64,000 bases of DNA. Origin: Thioclava marina (GTDB taxonomy: Bacteria; Pseudomonadota; Alphaproteobacteria; Rhodobacterales; Rhodobacteraceae). Under the pieces are notes generated by a model. It did not search any database, had not been told where the DNA came from, and worked only from the letters and a program-made list of their open reading frames with translations. The position numbers and the translations under genes are program-made. Positions 25,227-34,846 of this stretch are shown here, piece by piece (positions within the stretch are counted from its first letter, which is position 1; every line of letters begins with the position of its first letter). The DNA is taken from positions 248,001-312,000 of the forward strand of contig NZ_MPZS01000003.1 in the NCBI RefSeq assembly GCF_002020135.1. The letters are read 5' to 3'.

Positions 25227-25694
25227 TCAATGGACGTTTCGCGCGAAGTCGTCGGATCGCCATCTCCCGCGAAACGCCCCCGAATTGCAACCCTCGGGCC
25301 GTCTGTCGCGGTCTTCGCTACTCTCGAACATTTCGGCGAAATCCTCGGCCATCTCGTTGAAAGACCGACGACAGGTCCTGGCGCGTCGTTTGGGCAATGG
25401 CATCGGGATAGCGCGCCGAAACCCGTCTCCGCCATATATTTGGAAATATCGTCGCCCGAGTTCGTGGCCGGTCACCTGGAACGCACCGAGGGTGAGAGCA
25501 TCGCTTTCGCAAATGAGACTGCCGTGCATCGCATCGCGCGGCCAGACGGTCAGCAAACGGGGCAGGTGCTCCATCATCACCCGCTTGGGGGGCGAAGAAA
25601 TCGACCGGGGGGGCAAGATGGTCGAATGTCCCAAGCCGACCGGCTCGGTGCACAGCGTGGCGTGAGACCCGCAAACGCTCAGGACGCGCTCCAT
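25227..25694 (-). CDS. hypothetical protein
   Basis: 155 codons between the AraC and cysteine-cluster genes, overlapping the AraC stop by 16 bases and ending 15 bases before the next start. Third codon positions in its first third are almost all G or C, as in real genes here, which favours this frame over the competing frame starting at 25743. An internal start at the ATG pair before EHLPRLLTVWP is possible. No signal peptide, helix in membrane or recognised domain. Confidence 0.45.
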   Translation of the reverse strand: MERVLSVCGSHATLCTEPVGLGHSTILPPRSISSPPKRVMMEHLPRLLTVWPRDAMHGSLICESDALTLGAFQVTGHELGRRYFQIYGGDGFRRAIPMPLPKRRARTCRRSFNEMAEDFAEMFESSEDRDRRPEGCNSGAFRGRWRSDDFARNVH

Positions 25695-26638
25695 TCCCGT
25701 TGTTGCGCACGGAAAGCCGAGGGCGTCTGATCAAACTTGCCACGAAACAGGCGGGAAAACTGCGCCTGATCCGAGAAGCCGAAACGATAGGCGACGTCCG
25801 CGATCGGCAGGTGCGGCGCGGCCTGTAGCGCGTCGCGCGCCGCGATCAGCCTTTCTTCCCTGATGAAGCGCGAGACGGTGGTGTTCCAGCCGTTGAACAA
25901 CTCGTGCAAGTATCGTTTCGAAATGCCACAGGCCTCGGCGACCATCTCCGGATCGAGCGCCGGGTTCGCGAGATTGTCCCGGATCACCGTTTCCGCGCGG
26001 CGCAGATGCGCAGCCTGAACGGCGCTTTGCACCTGCGCGTTGTTTCCCGTCTCCTGCTCGAGCGCGAGCGCCAAAAGCTCGACCAATTGCCGCCCGAGGA
26101 TCGCCGCCTCGCGTCCCGCCCCAAAGGGCAGGCTCTCGAGTTGCCGAACGGTCTCGGAAAACAGATGCGCTATTCCCGTGCGCGCATCGATGACCTGGGC
26201 GCAAAAACTGTCGGGATTGCGCAATTTCTCCGACAGCACCCGCTTCGGCAGTTTGAGGACATAGAGTTCGTTGGTCGTGGCGTAGGAGAAGCGATAGGGC
26301 TCGTCGCCGCGCTCCAGGATGAAGCCGCCGGGATCACAGCGCACCTCGCGCCCGAGCTGATGAAACTCGACGGGGCTGAGGGAGGGAATGGCGACGAGAT
26401 ATTCCTCTTCCCCGGCCGTGCGCAAATGCTGCTCCAGCCGTTCATAGAGCAATGCCTCGGTGTTCAGTCGAGAGAGCGAGATCGCGCCGATGTCTCGGCA
26501 CTTGAGACGACCGTTGAAGGCGGCAGGGTCGCGAAAGGTCAGGCTGAGCGGAAAATATGTCTCCGCGATCGCTCGCTTCCAGTAGGCGGCGCGGGCTTCC
26601 GGTGCGATCTGGTCCGTTCTGTGGGCGCTACTCTCCAT
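25679..26638 (-). CDS. AraC-family transcriptional regulator
   Basis: 319 residues. C-terminal AraC/XylS domain with two helix-turn-helix units: PEMVAEACGISKRYLHELF and PIADVAYRFGFSDQAQFSRLF, ending FDQTPSAFR. The N-terminal 200 residues resemble the ligand-binding domain of FeaR-like regulators (HQLGREVRCDPGGFILERGDEPYRF). The ATG at 26638 has a strong aagggaggcacc ribosome site and is preferred to a start 61 codons upstream. It is divergent from the hydantoinase operon, so it is its likely regulator. Confidence 0.9.
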   Translation of the reverse strand: MESSAHRTDQIAPEARAAYWKRAIAETYFPLSLTFRDPAAFNGRLKCRDIGAISLSRLNTEALLYERLEQHLRTAGEEEYLVAIPSLSPVEFHQLGREVRCDPGGFILERGDEPYRFSYATTNELYVLKLPKRVLSEKLRNPDSFCAQVIDARTGIAHLFSETVRQLESLPFGAGREAAILGRQLVELLALALEQETGNNAQVQSAVQAAHLRRAETVIRDNLANPALDPEMVAEACGISKRYLHELFNGWNTTVSRFIREERLIAARDALQAAPHLPIADVAYRFGFSDQAQFSRLFRGKFDQTPSAFRAQQREWSAS

Positions 26639-26954
26639 GGTGCCTCCCTTGAGCCCATTTCGAATCGATAGCGGGCGCGCGCCGCATGGAGCAAGACATT
26701 TTCGCACGAAGGGACTGCCCGGTGCGCTCAGTAACAAATATTGGCGCACGGATTCGCAAAACGCCTGATTTTCCGCGCTTGGAAACAAATTTTTCCACGC
26801 CGCCGTGCAAGATCGCCTCACCGGATTCGGGCCACGCTCATCCCTTATAACGTGAGGCCGGACAGCGGCTCGCAGAACAGGGAGACATCAAACAACCGCC
26901 CCGGCGGCCCTGTCGTTGCGACCCGTCTGTCCCTGAAAAAAGGACCGATAGGGA
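26639..26954. promoter_or_regulatory. divergent araC / hyuB control region
   Basis: 316 bases, no gene supported. It contains two AT-rich patches (aacaaatatt and aacaaatttttcc) about 60 bases apart that may be regulator half-sites, but no clean promoter could be assigned by eye. Confidence 0.4.
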
Positions 26955-28703
26955 ATGACGAAACGCAAGGTGGACCCGATCACGCTCTCCGTGGTGCGCG
27001 GTGTTCTGGAAACCACGCAGCGCGAGATGACGCTCGCGCTCGAGCAGACGGCACGCAGCTCCGTCTTCAATCTGGCGCATGACTATTCGACAGCGCTGTT
27101 CGACCACACGCCCGAGATGATCCTGCAGGGGCAGGACATCCCGATTCACCTCGGCTCGCTGATACCGGCGATGAAGTCGGTGGCGGATTTCTTCGAAGGG
27201 GACATTCACGAGGGCGACCTGATCTTGCACAACGATCCGGCCTATGGCGGATCGCATATCATCGACACTTGCATGTATTACCCGGTCTTCTACGAGGGCG
27301 AGCTGGTATTCTGGACGGTTTGCAAGGGCCACCTGACCGACGTGGGTGGTCCGGTGCCCGCGGGCTACAACCCCAATGCGACCGAGATCTTCGCCGAAGG
27401 CCTGCGGATCCCGCCGGTCAAGCTGTGGGATCGGGGCACGCCGCGGCGTGACGTGATGAACATGATCCTGACCAACATGCGCGCCCGCCGCGACCAGGAG
27501 GGCGATTTCAACGCGCTGATCGGAGCGTGTCAGGTCGGCGCGCGTAACCTGAAGAACCTGATGGACAAATACGGCAAGAACGTCGTTCAGGATTGCATCG
27601 CCGAGCTTCTGGACATGGCCGAAGTGCATATGCGCAAGCTGATCTCGGACGTGCCTGACGGAACCTATACGGGCACGGCCATTCTTGAGGATGCAGGCCA
27701 CGGCTTGGGTGACTTCGAGATCACCGCGACGCTGACGATCGCGGGCGACGGCTGCCACATCGCGATCTCCTCGCCGCCGCAGGTGCCCTATTTCATCAAT
27801 TCCTACGAGGGCAACAGCCATTCGGGCGTCTATCTCGGGCTGATGATGTTCGCGCAGCTCCCGCCGCCCTATAACGAGGGGCTCTATCGCTGCGTGACGA
27901 CGGACATGGGCCCCAAGGGCACGCTGTGCAATGCGCAAAGCCCCGCGCCGCACATGAACTGCACGACGACCCCGATGGAGACGTTGACCGATGCGGTGCG
28001 TCTGGCCTTCGAACAGGCGGCGCCGGCCAAGGTCGCGGCCAGCTGGGGCCATGCGAACGGCTGCAACATCGCGGGCTGGGACAAGCGTCACGAAGAAGAA
28101 TACGTCACCATGGTGCTTGCCTCGATCATCTCGGGCGCGGGCGCCACGGCGACGCAGGACGGCTGGCACGCCTGCGGGCCCGAATGCTGTTTCGGGGCGC
28201 TGCATTCGGGCGATATCGAGATGCTGGAGCACAGCTATCCGATCATCATCCATGAATACGGGCTGATGGAGGATTCGGGCGGTGCCGGACGCAATCGCGG
28301 CGGCTCGGGCACCCGCTGGGAGGTCGAGCCGCTCGAAACGCCGATGACGCTGATCACCTTCGGCGAGGGGCGGCGGATCCCGGCGATGGGGGCCTCGGGT
28401 GCGCACTCTGCGCTGGTTCAGCCGAAGGTCGGTCGGCTCGAGGTGACGCGCAATGGCGCGACCCAGATCATCACCGACAACGTGATCGAGACGATCCGCC
28501 CCGGCGAGCGTGCCGCCAACATGAACCCCGGCGGGGGCGGCTATGGCCACCCCTTCGAGCGCGACGTCTCGCGCGTGGTCGAAGACGTGCGCAACGGCCT
28601 CGTCAGCCTCGAAGGCGCGCGGCTCGATTATGGCGTCGTCATCTCCGACCGCGAGACGCTTGCCGTCGATGCCGAGGCGACGCGCGCGCTGCGCTCGGCC
28701 TGA
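26955..28703 (+). CDS. hyuB: hydantoinase B / 5-oxoprolinase family subunit
   Basis: 582 residues, normal for HyuB/AcxB-type subunits. Motifs: DPITLSVVRGVLETTQREMTLAL opening, FNLAHDYSTALFDH, DLILHNDPAYGGSHIIDT, and the Gly-rich end GERAANMNPGGGGYGHPFERD. Works with the HyuA subunit encoded 77 bases downstream in ATP-dependent opening of hydantoins, N-methylhydantoin, 5-oxoproline or carboxylation of ketones (acetone carboxylase family). Substrate not decided by sequence; the NCS1 permease downstream favours a hydantoin or related N-heterocycle. Confidence 0.92.
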   Translation: MTKRKVDPITLSVVRGVLETTQREMTLALEQTARSSVFNLAHDYSTALFDHTPEMILQGQDIPIHLGSLIPAMKSVADFFEGDIHEGDLILHNDPAYGGSHIIDTCMYYPVFYEGELVFWTVCKGHLTDVGGPVPAGYNPNATEIFAEGLRIPPVKLWDRGTPRRDVMNMILTNMRARRDQEGDFNALIGACQVGARNLKNLMDKYGKNVVQDCIAELLDMAEVHMRKLISDVPDGTYTGTAILEDAGHGLGDFEITATLTIAGDGCHIAISSPPQVPYFINSYEGNSHSGVYLGLMMFAQLPPPYNEGLYRCVTTDMGPKGTLCNAQSPAPHMNCTTTPMETLTDAVRLAFEQAAPAKVAASWGHANGCNIAGWDKRHEEEYVTMVLASIISGAGATATQDGWHACGPECCFGALHSGDIEMLEHSYPIIIHEYGLMEDSGGAGRNRGGSGTRWEVEPLETPMTLITFGEGRRIPAMGASGAHSALVQPKVGRLEVTRNGATQIITDNVIETIRPGERAANMNPGGGGYGHPFERDVSRVVEDVRNGLVSLEGARLDYGVVISDRETLAVDAEATRALRSA

Positions 28704-28780
28704 TCCCCCGCGGCCCTTGGCCGCCAACTGCCCGGCCCTCGTGGTCGGGCCCCTTATCCCTTCATTCGCAGGACAGACCC

Positions 28781-30907
28781 ATGCAGAACCAATATCGTCT
28801 TGGCATCGATGCCGGCGGCACGTTTACCGATTTCATTCTTGCAGACCGCAGCGGCGGCGTGCGGATCTTCAAGGCGCTCTCGACGCCGCAGGACCCGACG
28901 CTTGCCATCCGCAACGGCCTCGCGCTGATCGAGGAAGAGACCGGCATCTCGCCGCGCGAGATCGTCTCGAACGCCGATCTGTGCATCAACGGCACGACCG
29001 TCGGTCTCAACGCACTGATCCAGCACAAGGGCGCGCGCACCGGGCTGATCGCCACCAAGGGGCATGAGGACAGCATCGAGATCCGTCTTGGCCACAAGGA
29101 AGACGGCTACCGCTACGACCCCGATTATCCGCCCGCGACGATGCTGGTGCCGCGCTACCTGCGCCGCGGCGTGCACGAGCGCGTCCTGTCGACGGGCGCC
29201 GTCCACACGCCTCTGAACGAAGAGGACGTGCGCGAGGCCTGCCGCCATTTCATAGCCGAAGGCGTCGAGTCGGTCGCGATTTCCTTCGTCTGGTCGGTGC
29301 TGCACCCCGAACATGAGGCGCGCGCGGCTGCAATCGTGCGCGAGATGATGCCCGGTATCCGGTTGACGGTCGGCAGCCAGCTCTATCCGCAGGTGCGCGA
29401 ATACACCCGCACCTCGACCGCGATCGTCAACGCCTATCTCGCGCCGATCCTGTCGAACTATGTCGAGAGGGTCGACGGCTACTTCCAGTCGCTCGGGGCC
29501 CGCGCGCCGGTGCGCTACTTCCAGTCGAACGGCGGGCTCGCGCTGGGCCGCGTGGTCTCGGACCAGTCGGTCTATGCGATCAATTCCGGCCCGGCCTCGG
29601 CACCGCAGGCGGCGCTTTACCTCGGTGCGCCGTGGAACATGAAGGACATCATCACCGTCGACATGGGCGGCACCTCCTTCGACATCACGCTGACCCATTA
29701 CGGGCGGGCGAATGTGTCGAAGAACATCGACTTCCTGCGCTACCGGATCGGGATTCCGATGATCCAGGTGGAAACGCTGGGCGCGGGCGGCGGGTCGATC
29801 GGCTGGATCGACTCGATGGGGCTGATGCAGATGGGGCCGCAATCGGCGGGCTCGGAACCCGGTCCGGCCTGCTACGACCAGGGTGGCGACCGGCCCACCA
29901 CGACAGATGCGAACCTCGTGCTGGGCTATCTCAATCCCGATGGGCTCGTCGGCGGGCGGCTGCCGCTGAATGTCGAGAAGGCGCGCAGCGCGATCGAGAC
30001 GCATCTGGCCAAGCCTCTGGGCATCAGCGTCGAGAAGGCCGCCTATGGCATGTTCACCATCGTCAACAACAACATGGTCAACGCGATCCGGCGCGTCTCG
30101 GTCGAGCGTGGCTATGACCCGCGCGATTTCGTGCTGAACTGTGCGGGCGGGGCGACCTCGGCCCATATCACGGCGCTGGCGCGCGAGATGGGAATTCGCA
30201 AGATCCTGATCTCCAAGCTCGCCTCGGGGCTTTGTGCCTTCGGCCAGATCATCTCGGACGTGAAATACAACTACATGGCACCCGCGCCTGTGCGCCTTGA
30301 GGGCGCCGAGGCGGCGTCAAAGCTGGATGCGCTCTTCAACGGGCTGGAAGATCGCGGCCGCTCGGATCTGGCGGAAGACGGTTTCACCCCCGAGCGCATC
30401 GGTGTGCGGCGCGCGCTGGACATGCGCTATGTCGGGCAGGTGCATGAATGCACCGTCGATGTCGATCCCTTCACCGTCGACGAGGCTGCGCTCGAAACGC
30501 TCAAGGCCGCGTTCCACGCCCGCCATGAAGAGCTCTACACCTATTCCGAGCCCAACAGCACGGTCGAGGTGGTGAATGTCGAAAGCGCGCTGACCGGCGC
30601 TGTGGACAAGCCCGAGCGGATGCTAATCGCGCCCGGCAAGGGCGCGCATTCGGCGCTCAGCGGCACGCGCGAGATGATCTTCACGGCGGACGGCACGCGC
30701 CAGGACACGCCGGTCTATGACGGCGCAGCCCTTGGCGCGGGCGACCGGATCGCGGGTCCGGCGGTGATCCAGGAGGTCACGACGACGATCGTGATCGAAC
30801 CCGGCTGGCATGCCGAGCTCGACGCGACGGGCGTCTATGTCCTGACCCAGCATGTCACGGCTGGCGCGGATGCGGCCGACGCGCTCGCGCAAACCGAGGA
30901 CGCCTGA
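28781..30907 (+). CDS. hyuA: hydantoinase A / 5-oxoprolinase family subunit
   Basis: 708 residues. N-terminal ASKHA-type phosphate loop RLGIDAGGTFTDFILAD, then NGTTVGLNALIQHKGARTGLI, a second motif ITVDMGGTSFDITL, and GAGGGSIGWIDSMG, all typical of HyuA. This subunit binds ATP and activates the substrate. Ribosome site aggaca precedes the ATG. Partner of HyuB upstream. Confidence 0.93.
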   Translation: MQNQYRLGIDAGGTFTDFILADRSGGVRIFKALSTPQDPTLAIRNGLALIEEETGISPREIVSNADLCINGTTVGLNALIQHKGARTGLIATKGHEDSIEIRLGHKEDGYRYDPDYPPATMLVPRYLRRGVHERVLSTGAVHTPLNEEDVREACRHFIAEGVESVAISFVWSVLHPEHEARAAAIVREMMPGIRLTVGSQLYPQVREYTRTSTAIVNAYLAPILSNYVERVDGYFQSLGARAPVRYFQSNGGLALGRVVSDQSVYAINSGPASAPQAALYLGAPWNMKDIITVDMGGTSFDITLTHYGRANVSKNIDFLRYRIGIPMIQVETLGAGGGSIGWIDSMGLMQMGPQSAGSEPGPACYDQGGDRPTTTDANLVLGYLNPDGLVGGRLPLNVEKARSAIETHLAKPLGISVEKAAYGMFTIVNNNMVNAIRRVSVERGYDPRDFVLNCAGGATSAHITALAREMGIRKILISKLASGLCAFGQIISDVKYNYMAPAPVRLEGAEAASKLDALFNGLEDRGRSDLAEDGFTPERIGVRRALDMRYVGQVHECTVDVDPFTVDEAALETLKAAFHARHEELYTYSEPNSTVEVVNVESALTGAVDKPERMLIAPGKGAHSALSGTREMIFTADGTRQDTPVYDGAALGAGDRIAGPAVIQEVTTTIVIEPGWHAELDATGVYVLTQHVTAGADAADALAQTEDA

Positions 30908-30918
30908 AACGCATGACC

Positions 30919-30942
30919 GCGCGGGGCCGACCGGCCTCGCGC
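30919..30942 (+). other. hairpin between hyuA and the NCS1 permease gene
   Basis: 10-bp stem with one G-T pair, GCGCGGGGCC / GGCCTCGCGC, and a GACC tetraloop, directly after the hyuA stop. No U-tract; a message-stability or attenuating element inside the operon. Confidence 0.5.
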
Positions 30943-30991
30943 AAACGACTTCCAGATGAAAACAAAGTCCAGAACCAACAGGGAGACAAAA

Positions 30992-32338
30992 ATGGCTGGA
31001 ACCATGGAAACTACGGAAGATCTCGAATTCTCCGACCGTCCCGTCCCGCATGATCAGAGGATGGGGCGATTGCCCCTGACGATGGCGTGGTGGTCGGTCT
31101 GCTCGGCGATGTTCTATCTCGTCGTCGCGGCCTCGCTGGCGCTGGCCTATGGCTCGCGCAACGCGATCATCGGGCTTGTGCTGTCGGTGATCGCCTATGG
31201 CGCGGTCAACGCGGTCCTGTCGCGTCACGCGATCCGCACCGGATTGAGCGTGTCGCTGTTCTCGCGCATCCTCTTGGGGCGTTCGGGGGCGGCGGTCGCC
31301 ACGCTGATCTTCTTCGCCACGGCGATCTATTACGCCGTCTTCGAGGGCTCGGTAATCGCGCTCGCGCTTCAGGATTACGCCGGGCTGTCCTATCCGCTCG
31401 CGGCAGCGATCGTGGTCGTCTATTCGGTCGCGCTGATCTTCGGCTCGATCCAGAACTGGCTCGACAAGTTCAACGGCGTCCTTCTGCCGTTCTATCTGAT
31501 CGGTCTGTTTGCCGCGATCGGCCTCGCGATCGCGGAATACGGCTATTCGAGCGCCTGGCTCGAGCTTGGCCCCGAGAACGGCGCCACCGCCTCCGGCTGG
31601 AGGCACTGTTTCGTCGCCTATATGGGGGTCTGGGTGCTGATGATGTACACCTATGACTATGCGCGTTTCGGCCGCGAAGAGGACATCACCTATCACGCCA
31701 CCTTCAACTTCGGCGCGCCGTTCTATGCGGTTGCTTTCCTGTTGAACGGGCTCGCGGGCATCTTCCTCGCCGCGAGCCTGCCCACCGAGGGCGGGGTGAC
31801 CGAGGTTTCGGTGGTTCTCGCGCTGATCAAGCTCATGGGGCTTGCGGGGCTCGTGTTCGTCTGGATTTCGCAGACCCGGATCAACACGGCAAATTATTAC
31901 CTCGCAGCGGTCAACATGGAGAGCTTTGCGGAAACCACCTTCCGGCTGCATCTGCCGCGCTTCCTCTGGGCCTGCGTTGTCGGCGTGGCGGTCTATCTGC
32001 TCATGATGGCCGATGTCTTTGCCTATATCCTTCAGGCTCTGGCGTGGCAGGGGATCTTCGTCGTCGCATGGGTGGCGGTCGCGCTGACCCATATCCTGAG
32101 CGAAGGGAAGAACGACGCCAGCTATGATGGTGCGCATTCCGGCCTCGCCGAGACGCCCAACGTGAACGGGGCAGGCATGGGCGCTTGGCTTTTGGGTGCC
32201 GGGATTGGACTTGTCCTGCACGTCCTCGGCGGCAGCTTGGCCTCGTTCTCGGCGCCTGCGACCTTCGTTGTCGCCGCCGTTACCTATCGTATCCTTTGTC
32301 CCCGTTTTCGCATTCGGACCCCGATCGGTAACGCCTGA
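30992..32338 (+). CDS. NCS1-family permease (purine/cytosine/hydantoin type)
   Basis: 448-residue integral membrane protein with about 12 helices. N-terminal DLEFSDRPVPHDQRMG followed by LTMAWWSVCSAMFYLVVAASLALAYG is typical of NCS1 transporters (CodB, Mhp1). IQNWLDKFNGVLLPFYLIG is also seen in the family. The ATG at 30992 with agggagacaaaa is preferred to one 36 bases earlier. Its position after hyuBA points to uptake of their substrate by cation symport. Confidence 0.88.
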   Translation: MAGTMETTEDLEFSDRPVPHDQRMGRLPLTMAWWSVCSAMFYLVVAASLALAYGSRNAIIGLVLSVIAYGAVNAVLSRHAIRTGLSVSLFSRILLGRSGAAVATLIFFATAIYYAVFEGSVIALALQDYAGLSYPLAAAIVVVYSVALIFGSIQNWLDKFNGVLLPFYLIGLFAAIGLAIAEYGYSSAWLELGPENGATASGWRHCFVAYMGVWVLMMYTYDYARFGREEDITYHATFNFGAPFYAVAFLLNGLAGIFLAASLPTEGGVTEVSVVLALIKLMGLAGLVFVWISQTRINTANYYLAAVNMESFAETTFRLHLPRFLWACVVGVAVYLLMMADVFAYILQALAWQGIFVVAWVAVALTHILSEGKNDASYDGAHSGLAETPNVNGAGMGAWLLGAGIGLVLHVLGGSLASFSAPATFVVAAVTYRILCPRFRIRTPIGNA

Positions 32339-32442
32339 CATCAACGCCGCGTCCCAAGGGCCGCAGCGCTCTTGCTTGTCCCCATGCCCGACAGATCGTG
32401 CAGGGGGAGGGGAGCGAGACATTGCGGCCATCGGGCCTTTTC

Positions 32443-32475
32443 AAAAAAGAGCGGGGCGCACCTGTGCGCGCCCCG
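32443..32475 (-). terminator. intrinsic terminator of the minus-strand copper oxidase operon
   Basis: On the minus strand, an 8-bp stem CGGGGCGC / GCGCCCCG with an 8-base loop is followed by CTC and six Ts. It lies 45 bases past the stop of the terminal cytochrome gene. Confidence 0.75.
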
Positions 32476-32520
32476 GTCCGTCACGGCAACACACGCCGCG
32501 CCGAGATGCGGCTGCACGTT

Positions 32521-32955
32521 CTAATTCCCGTCGCGCGCCGCTTGCACCGCCTGCATCCGCTCTGGCCAAGTCGAGCGGATATATCCAAGGATATCGAGGA
32601 TCTCCGCATCATCGAGCGTTCCGCCAAATCCGGGCATGCCGCTTGCAAAGTCGCTGACCCCGCGTGCGGCCAGAGCGGCCGCGCCCCCTTGTTTCACATA
32701 GTCGAAGAGCAGGGCCGTATCGTGGTGCCAGGTATGGCCGGTTCCGTCATGCGGCGGTGCGGGCAGGACCCCATCTGGTCCCGGCTCGCGCCAGTCGGGC
32801 TGACCTTCGAGATCGGCGCCGTGGCAACTCGCGCAATTCTCAGCGTAAAGCCTCTCGCCGCGCGCGATGTCGCGACCGTCGAGAGGGTTGGCAGATGCCT
32901 GTAAAAGGCCAGCAGTGAGAGCGATCAGAGCACCGCAGAGTAATTTCCGGTTCAT
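32521..32955 (-). CDS. secreted c-type cytochrome
   Basis: 144 residues: signal peptide MNRKLLCGALIALTAGLLQASA, then a single haem site CASCH near residue 44 (NCASCHGADLEGQ) and a distal Met candidate in SGMPGFGG. Typical class I cytochrome c (cbb3/alcohol-dehydrogenase type). The ATG at 32955 overlaps the stop of the multicopper oxidase gene (TGATG), so the two are coupled. It probably passes electrons to or from the oxidase in the periplasm. Confidence 0.9.
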   Translation of the reverse strand: MNRKLLCGALIALTAGLLQASANPLDGRDIARGERLYAENCASCHGADLEGQPDWREPGPDGVLPAPPHDGTGHTWHHDTALLFDYVKQGGAAALAARGVSDFASGMPGFGGTLDDAEILDILGYIRSTWPERMQAVQAARDGN

Positions 32956-34319
32956 CACGCCACCTCGATCCAGGACGTCATCCCCGCCGCCGCATGGGCC
33001 AGCATATGGCAGTGCAGCAGCCATTTGCCGGGATTTTCGGCGGTGAAGGCGATCTCGTGACTCGCCCCGGCATCGGTCAGAAACGTGTCGCGCATGGGAC
33101 CAAGCTGCCCCTCCGCCAGCACCTCGCGGAAATGCATCCCGTGCAGGTGCATCGCGTGCGGGAAAGCCGTGTCATTGATCATCCGCAACCGCACCGGCTC
33201 GCCCTGCGAGAGCCGCGCGAAGGGGGCGGCGGCGGGACCGGCCTGACCGCCGAGGGTCCAGAACTTGCCGTCCTGCATCATCCCGCGCATCCGGCTCATC
33301 GGCATCCGGCCCATCGCGCCGCCCTCGATCTTCATCTCGAGCGCGCGTGCCTGTGCGAGAACGGGCGCGTCCATATTCGGGTTCGCTGGGAGCGAAGCGG
33401 GCGCCGCGCGGCGTGTTCTGCTGGCTTGGCCGGAAATCTCGAGCCCGACCTGCCGGTGCCATTCCTGGTCATTGCCGAGCTGTTCGATCGCGGCATCCTC
33501 AGCGATGACATCGACGATCAGGTCGACACGTTGCGCGGGCGCAAGCACGAGCTCTTGCGGAACAGGCTCCGGCGCGGGCAGCGGCATCCCGTCCAGCGCT
33601 ACCTGCCAGCCCGACAGACCCGCCAGACGCAGCACGAAGATCCGCGCGTTCGCGGCGTTGATCAGGCGCAGCCGCAAGCGCTCGTTACGTTTCGCGGTGA
33701 GGGTCAGGGCATAGTGCCCGTTCGTCCCGATCAGGTTGCCGAACCGCCCGCCATGGCTGAGATCCATCGGATGGTTGAAATCCGGTGCGATCTGCGCCGT
33801 CTCGGGATCGAGCAGCCAATCGTCGAGCATCAGCACCTCGTCGCGATCGACATCCGGCGCGTGCCGTTCCTCGACGACCAACGCGCCCGACAACCCGCGC
33901 GCGACCTGCTCCATCGAGTTCGTATGCGCGTGATACCAATAGGTGCCCGCATCCGGCACGAGGAAGTCGTAATCGAAGCTCGCGCCGGGCGGCACGGCGT
34001 CCTGCGTCAGCCCCGCCACGCCATCCATCGCGTTGTCGATGCGGATGCCGTGCCAATGCACCGTACTGGGCACGTCGAGCTGATTGACGAAACGCCGCTG
34101 CAGGCGCGTGTCTTGCGCAAGGCGCAGCTCCGGCCCCGGCAGAGTGCCGTCATAGGACCAGACCTCGGTTTGCGGGTAACCTTCGGGGGCGATCTGCGCC
34201 ATCGCGCGCTGCGCGGTGAGCGGGATCGGCACGGTCTCGGCAAAGCCCGCGCGGGCCGTAAGCGCGCTCGCGCCCATCCCGGCAAGAACGGCGCGGCGGG
34301 TCGGTTGGAAGCTCTGCAT
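32955..34319 (-). CDS. multicopper oxidase, CueO-like
   Basis: 454 residues. Tat signal QPTRRAVLAGMGASAL. Four copper motifs: TVHWHGIRIDN (His88, His90), YWYHAHTNSM, HAMHLHGMHF and WLLHCHMLAHAAAGM, giving the T1 and trinuclear centres. A Met-rich stretch (MGRMPMSRMRGMM) resembles the CueO Cu(I)-binding insert. It likely oxidises periplasmic Cu(I). The start at 34319 is chosen because it gives the Tat signal; the frame extends about 98 codons further upstream through the preceding cytochrome gene. Uncommonly it sits between two cytochrome c genes. Confidence 0.92.
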   Translation of the reverse strand: MQSFQPTRRAVLAGMGASALTARAGFAETVPIPLTAQRAMAQIAPEGYPQTEVWSYDGTLPGPELRLAQDTRLQRRFVNQLDVPSTVHWHGIRIDNAMDGVAGLTQDAVPPGASFDYDFLVPDAGTYWYHAHTNSMEQVARGLSGALVVEERHAPDVDRDEVLMLDDWLLDPETAQIAPDFNHPMDLSHGGRFGNLIGTNGHYALTLTAKRNERLRLRLINAANARIFVLRLAGLSGWQVALDGMPLPAPEPVPQELVLAPAQRVDLIVDVIAEDAAIEQLGNDQEWHRQVGLEISGQASRTRRAAPASLPANPNMDAPVLAQARALEMKIEGGAMGRMPMSRMRGMMQDGKFWTLGGQAGPAAAPFARLSQGEPVRLRMINDTAFPHAMHLHGMHFREVLAEGQLGPMRDTFLTDAGASHEIAFTAENPGKWLLHCHMLAHAAAGMTSWIEVA

Positions 34320-34320
34320 C

Positions 34321-34755
34321 TCAGTTGATCCCGTTGGCGCGCTGCAATTCGCGCACGTAAGCCACGATATTGGCAACGTCAGAGCGCGTGAGACCTTCCT
34401 GCGGCGGCATGTTCCCGAATGACCAGTGATGGGCGCGCACGCCCGCCTGAACGGCGGCGAGGAAGGCCATGTCGCCATGATGCGACGGCTCGTAGATCTT
34501 GTGAACGAGGGGCGGGCCGAACCCCATCTTGCCGGTGGCATTCGCGCCGTGACAGGTCGCACAGGTCGCGTCGAAGGCGCGCTTGCCCATCTGTGCCTGT
34601 GCCGAAAGCGCACCCGGCAGGGAGATCGAGACGAGTGGATCGCCCTGGGCAGGCGTTGCGGCCTCGGCGGTGTCCAGGGTGTCAGGACGCATCGCGAGCC
34701 ATCCGCCCGCAGCGAGCGCCGCGACGACGGCGGCGGAAAGAATATAGCGTTTCAT
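34321..34755 (-). CDS. secreted or membrane-anchored c-type cytochrome
   Basis: 144 residues from the ATG at 34755; an ATG at 34776 in frame would add seven residues. N-terminal hydrophobic segment YILSAAVVAALAAGGWLAM is a signal or anchor. Single haem site CATCH in FDATCATCHGANATGKMGFGPPL, and a Met ligand candidate in FGNMPPQEGLT. It ends one base before the multicopper oxidase start, so the pair is co-translated. Same fold class as the cytochrome at 32521 but a different sequence. Confidence 0.9.
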   Translation of the reverse strand: MKRYILSAAVVAALAAGGWLAMRPDTLDTAEAATPAQGDPLVSISLPGALSAQAQMGKRAFDATCATCHGANATGKMGFGPPLVHKIYEPSHHGDMAFLAAVQAGVRAHHWSFGNMPPQEGLTRSDVANIVAYVRELQRANGIN

Positions 34756-34846
34756 TATCGTATCCAGTTTGATCATGCGCCCGGCTCGCGGGTGCGACAG
34801 ACGGGCCCCGACGCCACTTGGGCGGGGCCTGCGACGGTGCGATCAA

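Noticed and set aside
26838-28727. Long minus-strand frame opposite hyuB
   Set aside because: Shadow of hyuB with no recognisable motifs.
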